In this document: positions 26,001 through 33,417 of the stretch, piece after piece | Layout: every line of letters begins with the position of its first letter | How positions within the stretch are numbered: position 1 is the stretch's first letter | Origin: Candidatus Nitrosopumilus sp. | GTDB lineage: Archaea > Thermoproteota > Nitrososphaeria > Nitrososphaerales > Nitrosopumilaceae | Direction of reading: 5' to 3' | DNA length: 47,146 bases | Assembly (NCBI GenBank): GCA_029864335.1 | Contig: JAOTTS010000016.1 | Span: 1-47,146, forward strand | Translations under genes and position numbers: made by a program | The notes under the pieces: model-generated | What the model was told of the DNA's origin: nothing | What the model saw: the letters and a program-made list of their open reading frames with translations, nothing else | Databases searched by the model: none

Positions 26001-26040
26001 ATTACCATCCATTACCAATCATTACCAATAATATATATAT
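26001..26040 (+). promoter_or_regulatory. Tandem 10-bp ATTACCA repeats next to a TATA box
   Basis: ATTACCA occurs at 26001-26007, 26011-26017 and 26021-26027, exactly one helical turn apart, with a degenerate copy (TTGCCAAT) at about 25992. An AT-only TATA-like run follows at 26029-26040. The ATG of the helical-protein gene is at 26061. Position just upstream of TATA suits an activator or repressor array; function is inferred. Confidence 0.5.
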
Positions 26041-26060
26041 CAGTGTAAAAGTATGATAGC

Positions 26061-26466
26061 ATGAGTACACAAACTCAATCAAACAATGTATATTCAATGT
26101 ACAAGCAAAATGTGCAAAAATACTTTGAGAATATTTCAAAAATAACTCCACAGTATTTTCAAGCTATGACACAATTACAAGAAGAATGTATGAAAACATG
26201 TGAAAAAACAATCAATGCGTCGGTATCTGTGCAACAAGAATTTGCTAAAAAAAACTGGAATTGTTTCTGATATTCCTGATACTGCAATTATAGATACTAA
26301 CAAGCAAATTGTTCAAGCAAGCACAGTAAATAATCAATTTGTAAAAACAACAATTGATGCAACTGTACAAAACTTCAAAACATTCAACGATAACATAAAC
26401 GCATTTGCTGAATTGAATAAAAACGCAATCCAATCCTGGATTAATCCTATCGCACACAAAAACTAG
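26061..26466 (+). pseudogene. Phasin-like helical protein, frameshifted at an A8 run
   Basis: Frame 1 runs from ATG 26061 (MSTQTQSNNVYSMYKQNVQK) to a TGA at 26268-26270. Frame 2 continues the same kind of helical sequence (GIVSDIPDTAIIDTNKQ, then FKTFNDNINAFAELNKNAI) to TAG at 26464-26466. The frames meet at eight A residues near 26247-26254; with seven A the product is one 134-residue protein, the size of its relatives at 22788 and 26830. So this is a sequencing error, a recent mutation, or slippage at the homopolymer. A T-rich tract that could terminate transcription follows the stop. The upstream ATTACCA array shows a developed promoter. Confidence 0.7.
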
Positions 26467-26512
26467 TGTGATTGGTTTTTCTTTTTATTTTCTTTATTCT
26501 ATTTTGCTTAGA
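26467..26512 (+). terminator. T-rich probable transcription terminator
   Basis: After the TAG the + strand carries several runs of five or more T within about 40 bases (around 26477-26505). Archaeal RNA polymerase terminates at such oligo-T tracts without needing a hairpin. Assignment is by composition only. Confidence 0.35.
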
Positions 26513-26610
26513 GCTAAAAATGATAGTTTTCAATAACTCAAAATTTTGTGAAGTTATTATGATTTATTAATAATATAAGTAATTTTAAGAAATTGATAAT
26601 CAAGAAAAAT

Positions 26611-26820
26611 TCAATGTTTTGAAATATTTTGAACCTTTTTTAGATTTTGTTTATCAAAGTATTCCATTACAAAATGAAAAATAATTAGTTTGCCAAAAAC
26701 AACCATTGAGATTAATACTAAGATAGATTCACCAAGATAAAACAGATAGGTTGTTACTCCAATGGCAGTCATAACTTCTATAGCAGTACAACTACAAAAA
26801 AAGAGTAATTTTTGTCTCAA
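26611..26820 (-). CDS. Small two-helix membrane protein
   Basis: 69 residues from a TTG at 26820: MRQKLLFFCSCTAIEVMTAI, then LISMVVFGKLIIFHFVMEYF and a basic tail (DKQNLKKVQNISKH). Two hydrophobic helices at about residues 4-28 and 31-54. It begins 9 bp after the stop of the upstream phasin-like gene and is probably cotranscribed with it. No family recognised; the start is uncertain. Confidence 0.45.
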   Translation of the reverse strand: MRQKLLFFCSCTAIEVMTAIGVTTYLFYLGESILVLISMVVFGKLIIFHFVMEYFDKQNLKKVQNISKH

Positions 26821-26829
26821 TTCAGTGAA

Positions 26830-27240
26830 TTAAGATTTTGGCCACATTGTAGTCCAAGTTTCAGCGAATTTCTTCATCATTTCACCATATGCATTCATCT
26901 GTTCTAGTCCAGATGAACTGAGAGTCTTTTGCCAGTTTTCAGTAAATTGCTTGAAAGTCGAAGCATTGGAATCACTTATGGCTTTTTGCCAGTTTTCAGT
27001 AAATTCTTTGAAGGAATTCATTCCAACGTCAGCCATTGATTTTTGCCAATTTTCAGTAAATAATTTCATGGTTTCAGTACTAGATTCAACAGTTGCTTTA
27101 TCCCATACTTGGTTGAATTTTTCTTGCATGTCACTACTTGCTTTTTGTATTTGTTCATAAACAGTTTTCCAGTTGTCAAGTGATTTTGTATATTCTTGCC
27201 ATAGAGAATCCCATTCATTATTTTTATCTTTTTCAGACAA
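26830..27240 (-). CDS. Phasin-like protein with three FTENWQK repeats
   Basis: 136 residues, all-helical, no cysteine. WDSLWQEYTKSLDNWKTVYE is followed by three near-identical FTENWQK units at residues 61, 80 and 99, exactly 19 residues apart, and a looser fourth (KKFAETW at about 123). Regular tryptophans on one helical face suit binding to a hydrophobic surface such as a granule or membrane, or self-assembly. It is homologous by eye to 22788-23264. A phasin-like label is structural analogy only. Confidence 0.7.
   Translation of the reverse strand: MSEKDKNNEWDSLWQEYTKSLDNWKTVYEQIQKASSDMQEKFNQVWDKATVESSTETMKLFTENWQKSMADVGMNSFKEFTENWQKAISDSNASTFKQFTENWQKTLSSSGLEQMNAYGEMMKKFAETWTTMWPKS
26927..27061 (+). 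repeat. 57-bp direct repeats, three cores
   Basis: The 21-bp core beginning ttttgcca and ending cagtaaat is found at 26927, 26984 and 27041, exactly 57 bp apart with one to two mismatches. It encodes the FTENWQK units of the phasin-like protein on the minus strand. High DNA identity suggests recent tandem duplication. Confidence 0.8.
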
Positions 27241-27295
27241 TAACTAAAGATAGTTTTTGCTATTCTTAAATGGATCTATAGAAATTAGGATGAGT

Positions 27296-27784
27296 TCATT
27301 TTTGACGTTTTTGTAGACGTTTTTCCATTCTGAGTTTACCTTCCTCAAATTTGGTTCTATCTTCATCTGTTTTAAGTGCTAATTTTGGAGCATGTGTAGG
27401 TTTTCCATTTTTATCCAATGCTACAAAAGTTACAAAGGCAGTTCCAGTAAGAGTTCTTATTCCTGTTACGATATCCTCAGCTTCTGCATTTACTTCAATT
27501 TCCATTGAGGAGTTATGAACATAGTTTATTCGTGCATTTAATTTGAGAACATTTCCAACAAAAACTGGTTTTAGGAAATTAACACTATCCATAGATACAG
27601 TAACCGCGTTTGATTGAGAATGTCGCTGAGCAACAATTCCTGCAACCATATCAATATGCTTCAAAATTTCACCACCAAAGACATTCCCTGCAGGATTTGC
27701 ATCAGAAGGAAACATCCTAACAATTACTTCTGCATGAGATTCTGAAGGACTTTTTTCACTTATTTGGGAGTTTTTTGAGGACAT
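27296..27784 (-). CDS. Acyl-CoA thioesterase, hotdog fold
   Basis: 162 residues of the YciA/BFIT-type single-hotdog thioesterase family. MFPSDANPAGNVFGGEILKH carries the conserved Asn-Gly-Gly region and the catalytic aspartate follows in KHIDMVAGIVA. SMDSVNFLKPVFVGN is the second conserved part. It hydrolyses acyl-CoA; chain preference cannot be read. The tail (RMEKRLQKRQK) is basic. It is transcribed separately from its neighbours. Confidence 0.88.
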   Translation of the reverse strand: MSSKNSQISEKSPSESHAEVIVRMFPSDANPAGNVFGGEILKHIDMVAGIVAQRHSQSNAVTVSMDSVNFLKPVFVGNVLKLNARINYVHNSSMEIEVNAEAEDIVTGIRTLTGTAFVTFVALDKNGKPTHAPKLALKTDEDRTKFEEGKLRMEKRLQKRQK

Positions 27785-27841
27785 GATTTTGATTCACTAT
27801 GATTTTTTCTTCATCCAATTTAATTTAATCAGTTGATTTGA

Positions 27842-29179
27842 TTATTTGAGATATTTTTCTAGATTGATTTTATCGATTTTTGGGATCTTAGCTAATTCAA
27901 AACCTTCTGGACGTTTAGAAAGAGAACGAGTTGCATCAATTCCCATTTTAGCAGTTTGTAATTTCTTTTGATCACTAGAAGGATCAAGACTCGAGCCACG
28001 AACATTTTTAAGAATTACTAGATCTTTGTCAGCTTGGAATCTTGTAGCCATTGCATACTCTACTGATTCTGCATTATTAGGATCAATATCTTCATCAACT
28101 ACAGTTACTTGTTTTAACGAACGATGTGAGTCAAATGTTTTTTTAATTATTTTTTTGGGGTCAGAATCACTTTTCTTTCTAATTTGTACAACTGCATGTA
28201 ACCAATTACATCCACCATTAGTCATAGAAACTTGTTGTGTTTGAGGAAATGCCTTTTTCAGTTCACCATTTAGTTTAGATTCAATTGGCATTCCCATTAG
28301 TAATCTATGCTCGGAATATCCAGAAAGAACATCGTGAAAAATAGGATTGTTTCTAAAGAATAGATTTTCAAGTTCAAAAACAGGTTGAGATCTTTTATGA
28401 TCATATGTTTGAAGCATTTCAACCATCCATTCAGGATGAGTTTTATCACGAAGAATTTTTCCTTCCATTACAATTTCTGAACCTGATGGTACATTCAATC
28501 CTGAAAAAGAAAGTTTTGCCAAAGTTAGTTTTCCACCTAAAAGTGAATTTGCAATATCAATCTCATCTTTTCCCCATCCAGCTTGATATGCTCCTGCAAT
28601 GGAAATTGCAGGATGAACACCTACAGTAATTGCAATTTTGAGGTCTTCTCCATGCTCTTTAGCATCAATAAAACATCTGTGAAGATGACGTCCTTCTACC
28701 ATTCGAATAGTAAAATGAGTTTTATCAATTGGCATTAATCTATGAAATGAAGAATTTTGTTTTCCAGTTTCAGGATTTTTAGCATATGCTATAGAAGATG
28801 TGATAAAAGGGCCAGATTCTTTTTCAAAATGAGTCACTATAGGCATGGAAAAGAGATTTTTTGACTTGTTTTCCATGAATTTTCCTAAGGAGAGGATTTT
28901 TGGACGTTTGGCTTTTTTGATTGCCAAAATAATTTTTTCGTGGATATTATTTTCAGTTCCTCCAACTGCTAAAGCAAATCTTTTCCTAGTTCCGACTAAA
29001 TTGGCAACTAAATGAAAATTACTTTCTTTAATATTTTCAAATAAAACAGCATGTGAACTATCAACTTTTGCAGTAATACCAGCAATCTCAAATTTTGTTG
29101 AAACCTTTGTTTTAATAGTTTTAAGATCATTAATTTTTTTTATTTGAGAAATATAATTTCTTAAATCACTCATTCTCAA
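27842..29179 (-). CDS. UbiD family decarboxylase, possibly anhydromevalonate phosphate decarboxylase
   Basis: 445 residues of the prenylated-FMN-dependent UbiD family. Motifs: SSFHRLMPIDKTHFTIRMVE, RHLHRCF, GVHPAISIAGA, GSEIVMEGKIL and TAKMGIDATRSL near the C-terminus. In archaea with the modified mevalonate pathway a UbiD homolog decarboxylates trans-anhydromevalonate 5-phosphate. That is the likeliest role in a thaumarchaeon, which lacks ubiquinone, but it is an inference from lineage. The start overlaps the upstream gene by 14 bp; ATG at 29173 (MSDLRNYIS) is also possible. Confidence 0.85.
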   Translation of the reverse strand: MRMSDLRNYISQIKKINDLKTIKTKVSTKFEIAGITAKVDSSHAVLFENIKESNFHLVANLVGTRKRFALAVGGTENNIHEKIILAIKKAKRPKILSLGKFMENKSKNLFSMPIVTHFEKESGPFITSSIAYAKNPETGKQNSSFHRLMPIDKTHFTIRMVEGRHLHRCFIDAKEHGEDLKIAITVGVHPAISIAGAYQAGWGKDEIDIANSLLGGKLTLAKLSFSGLNVPSGSEIVMEGKILRDKTHPEWMVEMLQTYDHKRSQPVFELENLFFRNNPIFHDVLSGYSEHRLLMGMPIESKLNGELKKAFPQTQQVSMTNGGCNWLHAVVQIRKKSDSDPKKIIKKTFDSHRSLKQVTVVDEDIDPNNAESVEYAMATRFQADKDLVILKNVRGSSLDPSSDQKKLQTAKMGIDATRSLSKRPEGFELAKIPKIDKINLEKYLK

Positions 29180-29507
29180 TCATTTCCATAATCTCAGACA
29201 TTAAGGCTTTTGCAGTATCAGTTTCAAGTTCTTTTTGAATAAATACTGAAACTAAAGCAATTCCTCGCATCCTAGTGCTTATCCGTTCAGCTACAAGTTT
29301 CAAAAAAAGAGAATCAGTTCTTGCAGGAATAACAGTAGTGGTGATAGGAATAGGTCCTGTGGTTAAAGAGGCAACAATCGAACCAATTTTTTTAGCGCCT
29401 TCTGTTACTGAAATAAAATATCCATTTTCAAATTTTTGAATTTGTAAAAAGAAGTTACGGCTCTCCAGATTTATCATTTTCTGGGAAAATCCATCTGGAG
29501 AGTTCAA
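29166..29507 (-). CDS. Protein of unknown function overlapping the UbiD gene
   Basis: 113 residues from TTG 29507, or 103 from ATG 29477 (MINLESRNFFLQIQKFENGY). It is a compact alpha/beta protein (ISVTEGAKKIGSIVASLTTG, then VIPARTDSLFLKLVAERIS) with an acidic end. The 14-bp overlap with ubiD suggests coupled translation and perhaps a linked function. A strong inverted repeat covers the possible start codons (29461-29502). Family not recognised. Confidence 0.7.
   Translation of the reverse strand: MNSPDGFSQKMINLESRNFFLQIQKFENGYFISVTEGAKKIGSIVASLTTGPIPITTTVIPARTDSLFLKLVAERISTRMRGIALVSVFIQKELETDTAKALMSEIMEMIENE
29461..29502 (-). promoter_or_regulatory. 42-nt hairpin covering the ATG of the gene at 29166
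   Basis: On the minus strand CTCTCCAGAT (29502-29493) pairs perfectly with ATCTGGAGAG (29470-29461). Inside, ATTTTC pairs with GAAAAT across a CCA loop. The ATG at 29477 lies at the 3' edge of the inner stem. A stem of 16 pairs in this AT-rich genome is unusual. It may sequester the start or only be a property of the coding sequence if TTG 29507 is used. Confidence 0.5.
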
Positions 29508-29524
29508 TAAGCTATGAACAAGTC

Positions 29525-29989
29525 TTATACTTTTATTGCTATTGATTCATTTGCATGAGCAGATACAACTTCAACCTCAGGATTCTTCTTGCAATTCTTT
29601 TCATGTTTATCTGCATAAACAAATAGTTTTTCACAGTGTTTGCATGGAGTTTTTTCTTTAGTTTTTGTTGCAACTTTGGATTTTGCTGCTTTAACTTTTG
29701 CAGTTTTTGCTTTTGATTTACTTTTTGCTTTTACTTCAATTTCTTCTGGTTGGGTATCAGCAACTGCTTTAGCTTCAATAGAATCGGCCTCAACTCTAGC
29801 GCGTAATTTTGCTTTGTATTTTAGATTACGTGGTTTTGTTCTTAATCTATATCCACAACATGGACACCAAAGTCCTTCCCATTTGATGAAAATTTCACAA
29901 ATTTGGCATCGACGTTGTCCAGAAGCATATCTTCCGGTTCCAACAGGCTTTTGAGCCTTATATCTTACACAAATTCCTTTACAAGTCAT
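29525..29989 (-). CDS. Zinc-ribbon protein with lysine/alanine-rich linker
   Basis: 154 residues. The N-terminal domain has cysteines in CKGIC, RRCQICEIF and LWCPCCGYRLR, a treble-clef or ribbon zinc site. A linker of about 50 residues is rich in Lys, Ala and Val (KAKSKSKAKTAKVKAAK). The C-terminus has a second finger, CKHCEKLFVYADKHEKNC. Similar proteins occur in thaumarchaea and may be transcription-factor-like or ribosome-associated; the function is unknown. A CTTATATAG box near 30014-30022 lies about 30 bp before the ATG. Confidence 0.75.
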   Translation of the reverse strand: MTCKGICVRYKAQKPVGTGRYASGQRRCQICEIFIKWEGLWCPCCGYRLRTKPRNLKYKAKLRARVEADSIEAKAVADTQPEEIEVKAKSKSKAKTAKVKAAKSKVATKTKEKTPCKHCEKLFVYADKHEKNCKKNPEVEVVSAHANESIAIKV

Positions 29990-30336
29990 CTTAGTGATTT
30001 AATATAGAATTCATAACTATATAAGGGTGGATAGATAAAATCTATAAAAAAAAATGAAAAAGTTGTAAATATTCTAAATTATTTTGCGATCATAACGATT
30101 AGTTTCAAAAAAAACTAGAAATCTCCAATAAATATGTATAGATTATTTCAAGGAAATGTTTTTTGAAAAAATAATATGTATGGATATAGTTGTTTAGCAA
30201 AAAATTTTATTAAATTTCGTAAAAAATAAAAAAATTTAAAAAATCATCATACTTTCATAATTACATCAATTAAGTAACAATGAATTAAGCAAAAAATGGA
30301 ATAATTTTTAAAAAATTCAATTAGTTTTTTGATTTT
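29990..30336. other. Gene-free AT-rich spacer
   Basis: About 350 bases with no open frame longer than some 20 codons on either strand, and no tRNA-like or hairpin structure that I could find. The right third is nearly pure A/T. The left end holds the promoter of the zinc-ribbon gene; the rest shows nothing I can name. Confidence 0.5.
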
Positions 30337-30999
30337 TCAACCTGTAATTGATAGAGGTAATATTGAAAATCTAAAACCATCACGTTGAGAGATATATTTT
30401 GCAGAAAGCATATCACGTTTTCCACGTTGATTGAAATTTTTAATTTTTAAACTAGTTTTATGTTCATCAACAAATTCTAATTCAAAAGATGAACAAAATT
30501 TTAGATTCAACATAGAAACTATTTGTTTTGCAATTTCCATATTACCATTTCCAATTTTGATAATTTTTCGTTTAGCTCTAAGACCTCCTAAAATTTGAAT
30601 TATATGAAAAATAAAATTTTCTACAGATAAATGAAATGAGCTCTCAATTTCTTGTCCATAATAAAAAACGGACAAACCAATTCGTTGACCTGGATCAATA
30701 CCTAAAATTAAAATTTCTTCTTCAAAATCCAGATTTAGTTTTTGCATCATTATACCTCTAATCACAGTTGAATGATGTTCAAAGATATCTTCGTGGAGTA
30801 AGAGTTTTTCACATTTTTTGGGCGTTTCTTCCCTAGTAGTAAAAATGAGATGGCCAGAGTAACCAGTTATTTCTTCAGGAAGAATAGAATCAAAAGATAG
30901 TTCTAGTGCCTTAAGATAGGTTGAAAATCTATAGTAGTATTTACCAGAAGTAGTAGCAATTCCAATACGAGTATTCAGTAAGGGATCGATATGTGACAA
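30337..30999 (-). CDS. RuvC/RNase H-like protein of unknown function
   Basis: 220 residues. The C-terminal half has the RNase H-fold start ILGIDPGQRIGLSVFYYG near residue 98, with D102, a later acidic strand (ELEFVDEHKTS, about 173-182) and a closing aspartate in GKRDMLSAKYIS (D196). This D-E-D order is that of RuvC/YqgF-type nucleases. The N-terminal ~90 residues (RIGIATTSGKYYYRFSTYLK) form an extra domain with no known match. A structure-specific DNA nuclease or resolvase role is inferred. It is a single-gene unit. Confidence 0.65.
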   Translation of the reverse strand: MSHIDPLLNTRIGIATTSGKYYYRFSTYLKALELSFDSILPEEITGYSGHLIFTTREETPKKCEKLLLHEDIFEHHSTVIRGIMMQKLNLDFEEEILILGIDPGQRIGLSVFYYGQEIESSFHLSVENFIFHIIQILGGLRAKRKIIKIGNGNMEIAKQIVSMLNLKFCSSFELEFVDEHKTSLKIKNFNQRGKRDMLSAKYISQRDGFRFSILPLSITG

Positions 31000-31020
31000 A
31001 ATGAAATATGTAATTTAGGT

Positions 31021-31347
31021 TTATGCCTTCAAAACAGTTGACACCACATGTTTGACTGCTTCGTCAAAATTGTTATCAATTGTAGATTGAATCTCAGATA
31101 ATTTAGCATCTCCTTCTTGAGCAATTCTTGAAGATTCAGAAGTTGCCTTTTTTTTAGATGCATTAATTATTACTTCAGCTTCTTTTGTAGCCATTTCCCT
31201 AGTTTTTTCTAATAATGAATCAATTTCAGTCTGAGCCTTTAGATTCAGTTGTTTTTTCATATCGCCAACTTTACTGTTTAAAGAATCTAAGTCATCTTCT
31301 AAGGCATTCAAAGATTTGATAATTCCAGTAACTTTGGATTCAGCCAT
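31021..31347 (-). CDS. Coiled-coil protein resembling archaeal ATP synthase stalk subunit H/G
   Basis: 108 residues from ATG 31347 (MAESKVTGIIKSLNALEDDL), almost entirely a coiled coil rich in Ala, Glu, Lys and Ser (TREMATKEAEVIINASKKKA), ending FDEAVKHVVSTVLKA. This is the pattern of the peripheral-stalk subunit of archaeal A/V-type ATPase. No other ATPase gene is nearby, so the assignment is tentative. An ATTTATCAAA box at 31368-31377 sits about 25 bp before the ATG, supporting that start over the ATG at 31356. Confidence 0.6.
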   Translation of the reverse strand: MAESKVTGIIKSLNALEDDLDSLNSKVGDMKKQLNLKAQTEIDSLLEKTREMATKEAEVIINASKKKATSESSRIAQEGDAKLSEIQSTIDNNFDEAVKHVVSTVLKA

Positions 31348-31438
31348 ACTGCTCATTATACTCAAAATTTGATAAATCCATTACTTAAATCATTCATTTT
31401 TAGTTGATTTTTAGGCATAAAACGTCATTAAACTGGAA

Positions 31439-31780
31439 TTATCCGGTTGTTAAAAGTAAGATTGCTCTAGCTAGATCGCCTTTGGCCTCCTCTAAAGCAT
31501 TTTTAGCCTTTTCTTCATCAACTCCAGCTTGTTGGCTAACAAGTTGAATGTCCTCTTCTGAGAAAATTGGAACCTCCAATTCTCTTTCCTCATAATTGTC
31601 TGCAGTTACTGTAAAAATTGAGTTGTCTTTTGCTTTCATTTCAGTAACGGAGGGTTTTGTGATAATGATCTCTTTTTTATCGGTCTTAATTATTACTTCT
31701 TGAACATTTGATAGTTCATTCATATCTAGACCCATTTTATCCATCATTCTTCGCATTTCGCGATTTCCTCCTCGCATCAT
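31439..31780 (-). CDS. nac: Nascent polypeptide-associated complex protein
   Basis: 113 residues. MRGGNREMRRMMDKMGLDMN is the archaeal NAC N-terminus, the NAC barrel covers about residues 20-70 (VQEVIIKTDKKEIIITKP), and a C-terminal UBA domain covers 75-113 (EEDIQLVSQQAGVDEEKAKN). It binds nascent chains at the ribosome exit tunnel as a homodimer. Its start overlaps the PUA-protein stop by 4 bp, and ATG 31777 is an equally good start. Confidence 0.95.
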   Translation of the reverse strand: MMRGGNREMRRMMDKMGLDMNELSNVQEVIIKTDKKEIIITKPSVTEMKAKDNSIFTVTADNYEERELEVPIFSEEDIQLVSQQAGVDEEKAKNALEEAKGDLARAILLLTTG

Positions 31781-32250
31781 GATTCTATTTCCCTCTTAGG
31801 ACTTTTTAAACTATCTCTGACCTTTACAGCTACACCTCGATTAAAATCAGATATCATCTTTTGTGACAAAACAGCCTTACCAACTGCAATTACTCTATCT
31901 TTGAACAATACTGGTGTATCAGCAGAAATCCTTACTTTATTTCCACACCATACTACATGTTTACAAAATACGGATTTACCTTCCATTACAAAAGGTGCAG
32001 CATCTTGGTTTATCTCAATGCAGTTTTCTTTGAATGTTTTACTTTTCAGTAAAATTTGTGCAAAATAAGGACTAATTGCTAAACCACCATCAATTCTCAA
32101 AGTACACAATAATTTTCCTTCATGTGAAACAGTTCGTATTCTTCCAGTCTTTCGTGAAAAGGTCATTTCGATATTTTTTGGCAGGCATTTTGAAACACTA
32201 TTACCAAATAACGCATCAAGGGAATATTGGAGCTTGAGAATTTGATCCAT
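31777..32250 (-). CDS. PUA domain RNA-binding protein
   Basis: 157 residues. The C-terminal ~75 residues are a PUA domain (APFVMEGKSVFCKHVVWCGN, VLFKDRVIAVGKAVLS), as in archaeosine tRNA-guanine transglycosylases and related RNA-binding proteins. The N-terminal half is an extra domain (DALFGNSVSKCLPKNIEMTF) with no catalytic transglycosylase barrel. It is cotranscribed with NAC, a pairing also seen in other archaea as far as I recall. RNA target unknown. Confidence 0.8.
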   Translation of the reverse strand: MDQILKLQYSLDALFGNSVSKCLPKNIEMTFSRKTGRIRTVSHEGKLLCTLRIDGGLAISPYFAQILLKSKTFKENCIEINQDAAPFVMEGKSVFCKHVVWCGNKVRISADTPVLFKDRVIAVGKAVLSQKMISDFNRGVAVKVRDSLKSPKREIES

Positions 32251-32341
32251 GCATGTGATACGTTCGCTTGTAAATATTAGTTCAATGTTAGACCATATTA
32301 CAACTTTTAAACTATATAGACGGGTTTCATCTCTTTAGATT

Positions 32342-33388
32342 ATGGAAGAGAGAGGTGAAACAAGGAAAATTCAATTTACAGGAAAATCATCTTACATAGT
32401 TTCACTTCCAAAACAATGGATTATGGAGTTGGGTCTAAAACAAGGAGATCAAATCAGAATGGTTCGAAAAGGATCATCAATATTAGAACTTTATCCACCA
32501 AAATTTGAATCTCGTATCCAAAAAAAGGAAGATGCAGTAATTGAAATTGATGATGAAGAAAAGGCGTCTTCAATAATTAGAAAATTAATTTCTTTGTATT
32601 TTCTGGGATTTAAGACGATTAGTGTTAAACCAAAAAATGGTAGATTAAGCCCTAACCAAAGGAATACCGTAAAAGAAGCTGTAAAGCGAATGTTAATGGG
32701 TTCTGAAATAATTTCTGATTCTAGTGGGGAAATAACAGTACAGGTTCTTGTAAATCTGCTGGAACTATCTGTTGATGGTGCATTTAAGCGAATGATCCAT
32801 TTAGCAAAATCAATGTCTAGTGATGCAATTTTAGCAGTAAAAGAAAACAATCTAGAATTGGCACAAGAAGTAATCAATACAGATGACGAGGTAGATAGAT
32901 TTGGATTTTATATTATTCGACAATTAAAGATAGCAATACAAAATGAGCATATGCTAAAAGAGATGGGTTTTAGAAATGCCAGAAATTGTCTTGGATACAG
33001 GCTTGTTGTAAAAAACATAGAGAGGACAGGAGATCATGCATCATTTATTGCAAAAGATCTTTTAGAGTTTAAAAAACCAGTCAAAAAAGAGATTTTAGAG
33101 AAACTTCAAGATATGAATGAATTTTGTTTATCAGTATTGGATGATTCATGTTTGGCTTTATTCAAAGAAGATTATGCACAAGCAGAAAAAACTATTGAAA
33201 AAACAACTGAAATTATCAAATATGAGAAAAAAGTAAGAGATGCTTCAAAATCATTAAAAGATGATGAGGAGATTTATAGAATTAGAAGAATGTCTGAGAA
33301 TATTAGAAGGGTTTCAGAATATGCTAGTGACATAGCGGAAATTGTATTGAATATGAATATTGAAAAAGCATTGAAAAAAACGGAATAA
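32342..33388 (+). CDS. PhoU-domain regulator with N-terminal AbrB/SpoVT domain
   Basis: 348 residues. The first ~50 residues form a swapped-hairpin AbrB-type DNA-binding domain (RKIQFTGKSSYIVSLPKQW, LGLKQGDQIRMV). Two PhoU three-helix repeats follow, one from about 140 (MIHLAKSMSSDAILAVKENN) and one from about 245 (EFCLSVLDDSCLALFKEDYA). The combination is typical of archaeal phosphate-uptake regulators. No pst transporter is nearby. A near-leaderless ATG follows a TATATAGACG stretch. Confidence 0.88.
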   Translation: MEERGETRKIQFTGKSSYIVSLPKQWIMELGLKQGDQIRMVRKGSSILELYPPKFESRIQKKEDAVIEIDDEEKASSIIRKLISLYFLGFKTISVKPKNGRLSPNQRNTVKEAVKRMLMGSEIISDSSGEITVQVLVNLLELSVDGAFKRMIHLAKSMSSDAILAVKENNLELAQEVINTDDEVDRFGFYIIRQLKIAIQNEHMLKEMGFRNARNCLGYRLVVKNIERTGDHASFIAKDLLEFKKPVKKEILEKLQDMNEFCLSVLDDSCLALFKEDYAQAEKTIEKTTEIIKYEKKVRDASKSLKDDEEIYRIRRMSENIRRVSEYASDIAEIVLNMNIEKALKKTE

Positions 33389-33417
33389 TTATCAAAAAAG
33401 GTTAAGATCGAGAAGAA

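Noticed and set aside
26001-26027. CRISPR-like array from the spaced ATTACCA repeats
   Set aside because: Units of 7 bp at 10-bp spacing are far too short, and no cas gene is present.
29990-30336. Possible RNA gene or origin in the AT-rich spacer
   Set aside because: No stable hairpin, repeat family or tRNA-like box could be found by eye.
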